A stretch of DNA of 64,000 bases from Strigops habroptila (lineage: Eukaryota; Chordata; Aves; Psittaciformes; Psittacidae): NCBI RefSeq assembly GCF_004027225.2, contig NC_044297.2, positions 3,492,047 through 3,556,046 of the forward strand, written 5' to 3'. Shown piece after piece: positions 56,601 through 64,000 of the stretch. The position numbers and the translations under genes were made by a program. A model generated the notes under the pieces. It saw nothing but the letters and a program-made list of their open reading frames with translations. It did no database searches and was not told where the DNA came from. Numbering within the stretch: position 1 is the first letter of the stretch; every line of letters begins with the position of its first letter.

Positions 56601-59600
56601 AGCTGCCTTCCCCCATTGCAGGAAGGCACAAACAGTGACTAACCAGCCTGACTGGAAGCAGACCATTCCATTGCTTTTTGCTCACAGAGCATTACTCCAC
56701 AGGGTTTCCCACTGCCAATCAGGAGCAATTTCTCCCCAGGACAAGGGACCATGTTAGTGGAAGGGTCTTGGTCCTTGTAGCTGGGGTTTACCAGCAACAG
56801 AGCAGTTGAATACCCTCCAAATCTGTAACTATAATGATTTGCCAACTAACGTGGGAGCTGCTAGAGCTGACCAAGGAGGGGAACCTCTCAGCTTTAACTG
56901 AAATCCTTTTACTATGTTGAAAACAATGCAAGTTACTCTGAAGAGTAACTTCTAAACACACTTATGCATTTAGCCATGAGCAGAGAATAAACCCTTTGCA
57001 GAGGTGGTGACAGCGCATTTACCTTTATAACCCTCAGTGCAGGAGGAAGAAGCTCCATGGGCACATGCAGCTGAGCACCATCAAAACACCCTGTGAAACC
57101 ACGAGGAGGGAAGATGAAGAACTGAAGCTTGATGATGGAGTCCAAATTAGAAAGCAGTTGTGAGTGATAAGGGGCTTGGGGTCTCTTAAACATATTACAA
57201 GTTAGAGTTCACGCACCACAGTTTAATTGCATTTGCCCTCCAGCCTTTCAATTAAAAATAAAGCAGAAGCCAGCACTTGCAGAATGGAAATGAGAAGAAG
57301 AAATTCTCAAAGAGGAAAATGCTGTGTTTGGAAAGAAAGAAGAGTTATTGCCAAAAATATCCTAAAGAGGGAGGAAGCATCATCCTGTGTCATTCCCATA
57401 GGCCAAACGTGAGTTATTCAGCCCTTTCAAAATGAGGTCATGCCATCGCTGGAGGTGAAGTGAAACCTGCAGCTTATTGCAGAGCTCAGACCTGAAATTG
57501 AGATGTGATGGTGAAAAGCCCAAGCTTGGGGAATTCAGATCGAACACTCTAGGGCCCTTTCCCTGGAATTCTGCTCTGTGACTCCACTGGCATGAAACAG
57601 GAGCTGCTCCAACACAGGCACCTGCTGCATTCATTGGTGGTCCAGAGAAAGGACTTTGTCTCCAGGCTACAGAATTAACACCTTCATGACCAATAACGAA
57701 TAAATACCAACTGTGAATAAATAACCTGCGATTTCCCAAGGGATCTTCAACTCATTTTTGCCTTAAATTTCTACAGTAGAATAAACCTACAGAGACCTTA
57801 GAGTAAAACACCAAATACTCCTTACTCTGGGCTGTCTCTAATTTCTCTCTACCACCTTGCTCGGCAAGAGATTGATTTCTGATCAATGTTTGCTTTTCCC
57901 ATGTATTACTGCCACTGCTGTGGCCCATGGAAGTGGCCCTTTCTCCATCCCCACTCGCTGCTCTTCCCTCAGCTCCCTAGTCAACAACATCCTCAGAGAC
58001 AGTGGCTCACAGACTGAAAAGAGCAGCATAACCTATCTCCTTCCATTAAACACACACCTTACCCTCTGTTGCACCCAATGCCTCAGTCACTGACTTATAG
58101 AGTCTGCTTGCTGCAGCTCAGGAGTACTTTAAAAGTTCTGATTGCACTTTCAGATGAATTATAATGCACTTTCTGCAGAGCTATGAATAGAAGATACTTT
58201 CATAAGAAACCAGGAGGAAGACACCCATTCTTGCTATATGAATAATATATATCATCCCAAACCTAGACAGAAAAAGGCTGAGCAGGCATTCAACCACAAA
58301 TCCCAGCACTGATGTGGGGGGATCTGGAGGCATCACCACACTAGGACACAGCCACATCCTCCCATCCTGGTTTTACTCACCACCAGAAAACACAATGAGG
58401 GCATCAGTAGTGCCTGGAGAACAGGCAGCTGCTCTCATCAAGAAAAGTGTGCTTAATTAACACAGGAGGTTTAATTAGCTAATGTTTCTAAGGAGCTCTG
58501 AGAGCCTGAGGTGAAAGACAGCAGATAACTGCAAAGTGTTATTATTGCATTTCACCAGAAGTGGTTTGTTGCTGTTAGCTTCCCCTTCTCTCCCTGCTTT
58601 GCTTTGTTACACCTCCCTAACACAATACCCTCCTCCTCTTCAAGCTCAACCCTTGTCCTTTGCTCCTTCTCCAAGTACAAATGTCATTTGGCAGCAATTT
58701 TGAGGCCAGAGCTGATGCTCAGGGCCAGAGCAGCAGGTCCAAGGGCTGAGGCTCTGGTGGTGGAGCATCCTGGATGCCTGGGAACATGGGGACACAGCAG
58801 GCACTCCTAGAAGTGCCAACAGGATGTGGTAACAGATCCCAGCGTTGGTGCAGGTTTTTGGCTGCCATTAACATAAGAGCTTCTGAAGACAAACTCACTT
58901 TGTTTTCGCTGTGACACTGAGCATTCATTAGACACACATTTTCCGCCTTACCCCAACTCCTGCCTGGGGGGGAGCTGCTCTCCCAGCACCCAGATGGGTT
59001 TATCTTCAGACCTCTTGTCTGTAAAGAAGGCACCAGGCTTGGTAAGAGCAAACCAAAAGGCAGCAGCTTTCTGCACAGCAGGATAAACACATTTGGAAGT
59101 GAAGGGGGGAGTGCGAACATTAGTTTTAATGGATTGCAGGGGCACAGACCAAACCGGGCTGCAGAACCTGCTGCATGGACAAGTTTTAGACGGTAGATTT
59201 GCAAACTTGGATGCCTAGAAACCAATAAACATTAATGTGGGTCTCGCACCCACAGCTCAGCTCAAATGAAAACACAACCAGCAACTTTCAGTTCTAATCT
59301 AATAGATATTCTGGGTTCATGCAGCACTGCAGGCACTACCCAGACACAGGGAATATTGCTGGGAACCCACTGGTGGAAGAAACCCAAACATCAGTGATAA
59401 GAACTGTGCCAAAAGCAAGAGCACTGCTACTGTGGAGCAACAAGTTGGTGTGTGTTGGCAAACAGAGCCAGCTCAGGAGGAAAGGAAACGCGATCATTTA
59501 CTAACATTAAAGACATCTCAAAGCACTTCTAATTGCAGGGGAGAGGCCAGGAAGAGACACTGAAAACCAGCTGCAGCAAGAGGATCTGGAACCTGCACAT

Positions 59601-59768
59601 TTGCCATTTAAGATGCTTATTTTCCTGCAAAATGCCCATTCAGACACATTATGGAGGGACGCAGTGTTTCCAGCTCCTCACGTCACCTCCTTGTCACCCC
59701 AGGAGCACAGTGATAGAGTCACACATCTTAGGTCTGTATTTTTGGCCATTCTGTAATTCTGCCTTAAT

Positions 59769-60060
59769 GAAGCTCTTCATCAGAGACTGTAGTGATAGGA
59801 CAAGGGGTGATGGGTTTAAACTGAAACAGGGGAAATTCAGGTTAGATATAAGGAAGAAGTTCTTTACTGTGAGGGTGCTGAGGCGCTGGCACAGGGTGCC
59901 CAGAGAAGTGGTGAATGCTCCATCCCTGGCAGGGTTCAAGGCCAGGTTGGACAGGGTTTGGGCAGCATGGTCTAGTGTGAGGCATCCCTGCCCATGGCAG
60001 GGAGTTGGAACTGGATGATCTTAAGGTCCTTTCCAACCCAAACCATTCTATGGTTCTGAT
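59769..60060 (+). mobile_element. CR1 LINE, 5'-truncated, with open ORF2 tail
   Basis: The segment runs from CTTCATCAGAGACTGTAGTG to the 3' end CCTTTCCAACCCAAACCATT, followed by CTATGGTTCTG. A plus-strand frame encodes the usual CR1 reverse-transcriptase C terminus (GKFRLDIRKKFFTVR, GFKARLDRVW). It closely matches the 25.7-kb copy in opposite orientation, so both probably come from one CR1 subfamily. Confidence 0.95.
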
Positions 60061-61165
60061 TCCTGTGGTATCAGCCACACTCCCTGGCTCAGCTGCAGTG
60101 CCTGAGCTACTGATTGCTTAATTTCACTGATGGTGAAATTAAGAAATGCTCCACACAGGAGTTTCCAAAGGGCTTATTCTGTGTCTTCCCAGCAAAAGCC
60201 CAGCAGGTCTCCTGTGCCAGACAGTGCCTATGAGTGCCTGACAGAGGATGCTCTGCACGCTCACGGGGGATAAGCAAGTTAATGAGCATTGCTTCTCACA
60301 GCTACAACCACTGCAGCAATCCCTGTGATCATCTCCTACAGAAAGCAGAAACCGACTTCATAAAGCTGCCACTCACAACGTTTCTGGCAGAGATTTTGGC
60401 TGATTGGGAACATAAACACCACTGCAACCATTATAGCAATGTTCAACATGCAAAACAACTCCCACAGGTTTAAAGCAAAAGCTGTGGAGGTGGCTTGCAT
60501 TTTGGTTTAGTTTATTCTTTGCCATGACACCAGCCTACTCTTGGGCTCTCAACAGTGGTCATGTAAATGGGTGCACTCTCACAAGGTACTAGCATGCAGC
60601 CCAAGGAAAGCCCCTCATGAGGAATGAAGAGCACCTCTGTTGTGCCTTTACATCTACCCCAAGCTCTAACACAAGCCAAAGGCTGCCCAGACACCTGGGC
60701 AAGCATCCTTAGCACATCCATGGACAGCAAACTAAAGCATAGATTGTGGGTTCAGGAATTCTTGGTTTCTTCTTTGCATCACCCAGTGTCCCATCCGCAC
60801 TGCACCCATGTCACCACCACTCACCATGTCCTGTCTGCAACCAGGACCAGCTTTCCTTACATGTGGTTTTTAGTTCTGCACCAGCACGTTAATGCTACCA
60901 GATAAGGATGCCAACACTTGATTCCGCTCTCACCTGATGCAGAACTGCCTTGTGCCCTGACCAGCAGCTACTTCAGAAGGATACAGGATGATCTGGCCCT
61001 CTGCTAACAGTCCTAATAAGCATGGAGTCAATGGTTGCAACTTCTGTGCAGCAAGCCCATGAGTAAACTGAATAGGGAACATTGCTGAGAAATCCTGAAT
61101 CCAAGTTGTTTGTGAACATTAGAAATAGAACAAAAACAGCAACAAGAAAAAGGAATTTCAATTAC

Positions 61166-61221
61166 TCACCAGGCCTCATCTGCTTGAGTGCAGTCACCAG
61201 GCCTCATCTGCTTGAGTGCAG
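61166..61221. repeat. Perfect 28-bp tandem duplication
   Basis: Two identical 28-bp copies starting TCACCAGGCCTCATCTGC lie head to tail at 61166-61193 and 61194-61221. The third copy stops after TCAC. Perfect identity suggests a very recent event, possibly polymorphic, or an assembly artefact. Confidence 0.95.
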
Positions 61222-64000
61222 TCACAGCCCTTGTGCCTGTATCTGCCCAGAACCTCCAGGCTTCTGTCCCCTCAGGTCTCTGGTGCATCTCGCCAATGAT
61301 CTGATCTCATCTCCAGCTCCATCAGCATATTCCAGTCATGTACATGCTGCACCGCAGCACCACACAGCCCTAAATGCTCAGGTCCAGGTCAGGCAGCGCT
61401 TCCAGCCCAAATTGCAGCACCTGGAATTTAATACACAGCCCTGGGAGTCACCACTGGAGTTATTTACAGCTCCACTTGTCCCAAGAGCAGAATTAATAGC
61501 AGGCCTCTTAAAGTTATGTGCTGCTGGCTTATTAATAAAGCCCTGAAAGGGCAATGCCAGCTCATCCAGCTCAGTGCCAAGGCTGCTGCTGGCAGCTCGA
61601 CAGCCTGTGTTAACAGAAACAGTGCATCCATCCCGGAAGATGCTGTGAACCAGCCCCGGACCACTGCTGATACATCTGATATAAGCATGTTTGCCATCAC
61701 TGCTAAGAAAATCATCTGTCTTGGTGCTCTTCTCCTCAGGGGTCTCCCCAGCCCCTCATAAATCACTGACAGGGCCCTCTCACCCATCCTCACCCACAGC
61801 CCCAGGGTCCCACTTGGGAGGGAGCCAGGTCATGCAGCAGCATCGCTGATGCCCATGGGATGAGCAGCTGGGGGATGCCATAGGGATGGATGAGATAGCC
61901 CCAGAGCAGAGCTCCTGGCAAGCTCTGAGTGTGCTGGATGGGAGGGTCTCCAGCCACTGCTTCCTCCTATGGGAATGCTCTGCTGAGGCTCTGGAGTAAC
62001 CTTTTGGTTACCTGCTCTTCCCCAGCGCTACACCTTGGAGTTGTGGGTGAGAAGGAGCTTCCAAGCCCACAGCTCTCCATGCTCAGCTGCTCTAAGCACG
62101 GTCTCTCACTCCTCTCTGCAGGGTCTCACTCACCCTTCCCAGCCCCACGCACCCCACTCTCTCCTCATAGAGCCCAGTTGCTCCAGACAGCCCCAGACCT
62201 GGGTGCATCCTTCCAGCAGAGATGCCCAGGTCAGAGCTTCTGCTGCTCTGGGGCAGAACCATGCCCTCAGCACACCCTGATGGCCCAAGCAGCTCTGCAT
62301 TACCTCTCCCAGCACTGCCAGAGCTCCCTTCCAACAAACAGCCCCTCCAACAGCCAGAGCCCCTGGTTCCTGGCCAGGAGCTTTATGGGCAATGGTGGTA
62401 ACGAGCCCAGTTCATTGGGGACCAGCTGAGCTCAAAGGTGTGGATAACCTTTCCTTAGGGACTTGCTAACTAGCAGAGATTTGGCTTCACTTGTGCGCAA
62501 CACACAGGCATCAGCCTGCAGAATGAAAACTAAGCACAGCTGCCAAGAGCACAGGAATTGTGCTGCGGATCAGACAATCTCTGCTAGACAACCAGGAGCA
62601 TTGATGTTGTGAGCTGATGGAGGGGAAAATACTCAATATCTACAGAGTCTGCTATTTTTGGTTGAGGCATGGGTAAACACTAGCACAGACAACAAGGGAA
62701 CATCAGTACATTTTGCACTCTGGATTCATTCTGTGGCAAATATTTTCTTTACAGAAGCCACTCAAGCTAATACGTAGGAAGCATAAAAGCACTATTTCTG
62801 CTTCACTGATTTGTACTAGCAAGGGCATACTGGGTACACATTGCAAAGGAGAAGCAGGACCAGCAAATCTGCAAGGACAGCAAGGAGTTAAAGAGTTCTG
62901 CAGCAGATCAGGCACAAAGCATCACCCAGCATGGTGCTGTTCTGTGCTGCAGTTCCAGGGACTGTGACCTGCAGCATCCCTGTGTTGTGTAAGTGAAAGC
63001 ACTGGCAATTATATGCTGAATTTCCACAGTGTCTTTCATTACAAAGCCACCTGCCCTGTCTGTGGGGTTTGTAGCAGATCCTGACGTGTGGCCACTGCTG
63101 CTCTATAAGGAAATGAGAAAGGCAGAGAGTGAAAAGAACATGCAACGTCCAATTGAAACTGCAGGAGGAAATACCTGGCCTAGGAAAATGAGGTAGATTT
63201 TGAAGGGAGAAGAGCCAGGAGAGATTTAATGGCCCAGACTGACTGTCTGATACAGCATCAGAAATAACAGCACATCCAGCCCACAGGAACACCGTGCCAG
63301 GGAACGGGGCTCATCAGTGACACAGACAGAGGCGCCTCAGCCACATTCTGTCACCAGAATAAATCTTTCCAAAGAGGCCAAATGACTTAATAAGTCTGGG
63401 ACCCTTCTCTGCTCCGACTGTCAAAACTGTTCCTGAAAACAAGTGGTTTATGTGGGAGCTGAGATCCATCACACCTTGCCTTGCACCAGCACAAACACTG
63501 CGAGGGTGTGATAATATGCCTTGGGAGACTGTATCTGCACCGCACAGCCCCAGCTGCGGGTATTGCAAGGGGTCAAACACCACACATAAAAGCAGTGGGA
63601 GTTGGTGCATCACCAGGTAGGATGCATGTGGGTGCTGTGAGCAGGCACTGCCTGTGCCTGGCTCCCCATGGATGCTGTATCCATGATGAGCACCCGCATC
63701 TGGGGACCAGCACAACCCAAAGTGTGCTGCCGGTGCTGCATGGGCTGCCTGTGAGCTCACACCGATGGACAGCACTGCAGCCCTGTCTGCCCATGGCTCA
63801 TCGAGTGGGGAGAGCAAAGGTGCAGAGGAGCCACAGAGCATCTGCAAGTTGTATATATTCTTTAACCATGCATTTAATTAAACAGAAGACTTGTGCTTTA
63901 TATTAAAATCACACAGCAGCTGACTATTTAAAACACATACACTGAAGCCTGCCAACATGGGAATGGCTCCGGAGCTGCTCTGTGGAAAAACTTCCAAGAG

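Larger units (their letters stand above)
28776..64000. other. Gene-poor region downstream of TCIM
   Basis: No exon, tRNA or other RNA gene could be supported in these 35 kb. The open frames are short and recall no known domain. Three plus-strand CR1 fragments, several simple repeats, one CpG-rich patch (30.68-30.96 kb) and a 28-bp duplication (61.17 kb) were found. Mammalian order predicts ZMAT4 on the opposite strand next, but none of its C2H2 matrin-finger exons was recognised; small exons could be missed by eye. AT-rich unique segments, for example at 46.63-46.73, 54.5-54.78 and 58.44-58.56 kb, are candidate regulatory DNA only. Confidence 0.5.

Noticed and set aside
59533-60018. 161-codon plus-strand frame as a host gene
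   Set aside because: Its second half is the CR1 ORF2 tail and the first half is unrelated upstream sequence.

Overview
The window looks like avian nuclear DNA. It carries truncated CR1 LINEs with the characteristic bird-type 3' ends, very compact genes (16 exons of one gene in 6 kb), and three genes in an order that matches the amniote ADAM cluster - IDO - TCIM block (human 8p11 region). This assignment rests on protein features, intron phases and gene order read by eye. Species cannot be fixed from the sequence alone.

Layout: (1) Positions 1-6015, plus strand: the last 16 exons of a membrane-anchored ADAM protein whose metalloprotease domain has lost every zinc-binding residue. It belongs to the sperm-type ADAM2/ADAM18/ADAM32 group; its 5' end lies left of the window. 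(2) Positions 7764-13192, plus strand: a complete ten-exon indoleamine 2,3-dioxygenase (IDO2 type, 412 codons) whose exon phases all join exactly. Its 3' UTR contains a 30-bp minisatellite and ends at a double AATAAA near 13662, followed at once by a CpG-rich stretch. (3) About 14.1-27.6 kb: intergenic DNA with three CR1 fragments and two short tandem repeats. (4) Positions 27707-28027, plus strand: the single-exon TCIM (TC1/C8orf4) gene, with a TATA-like box and a poly(A) signal. (5) From about 28.8 kb to the end: a 35-kb gene-poor stretch with three plus-strand CR1 fragments, simple repeats, one orphan CpG-rich patch near 30.7-30.96 kb and a few AT-rich unique segments that could be regulatory. 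I found no convincing exon there. In mammals the next gene would be ZMAT4, and none of its zinc-finger exons was recognised.

The genes are not an operon and need not act together. The ADAM is expected to work in gamete adhesion, IDO2 in tryptophan catabolism by the kynurenine route, and TCIM as a small disordered modulator of Wnt/beta-catenin signalling. No tRNA, rRNA, CRISPR or intact transposon was seen. I did not find an undescribed system. The observations most worth checking are the orientation and orthology of the inactive ADAM, the substrate-pocket substitutions in IDO2, the 419-codon overlapping frame at the IDO2 3' end, and the orphan CpG-rich patches.
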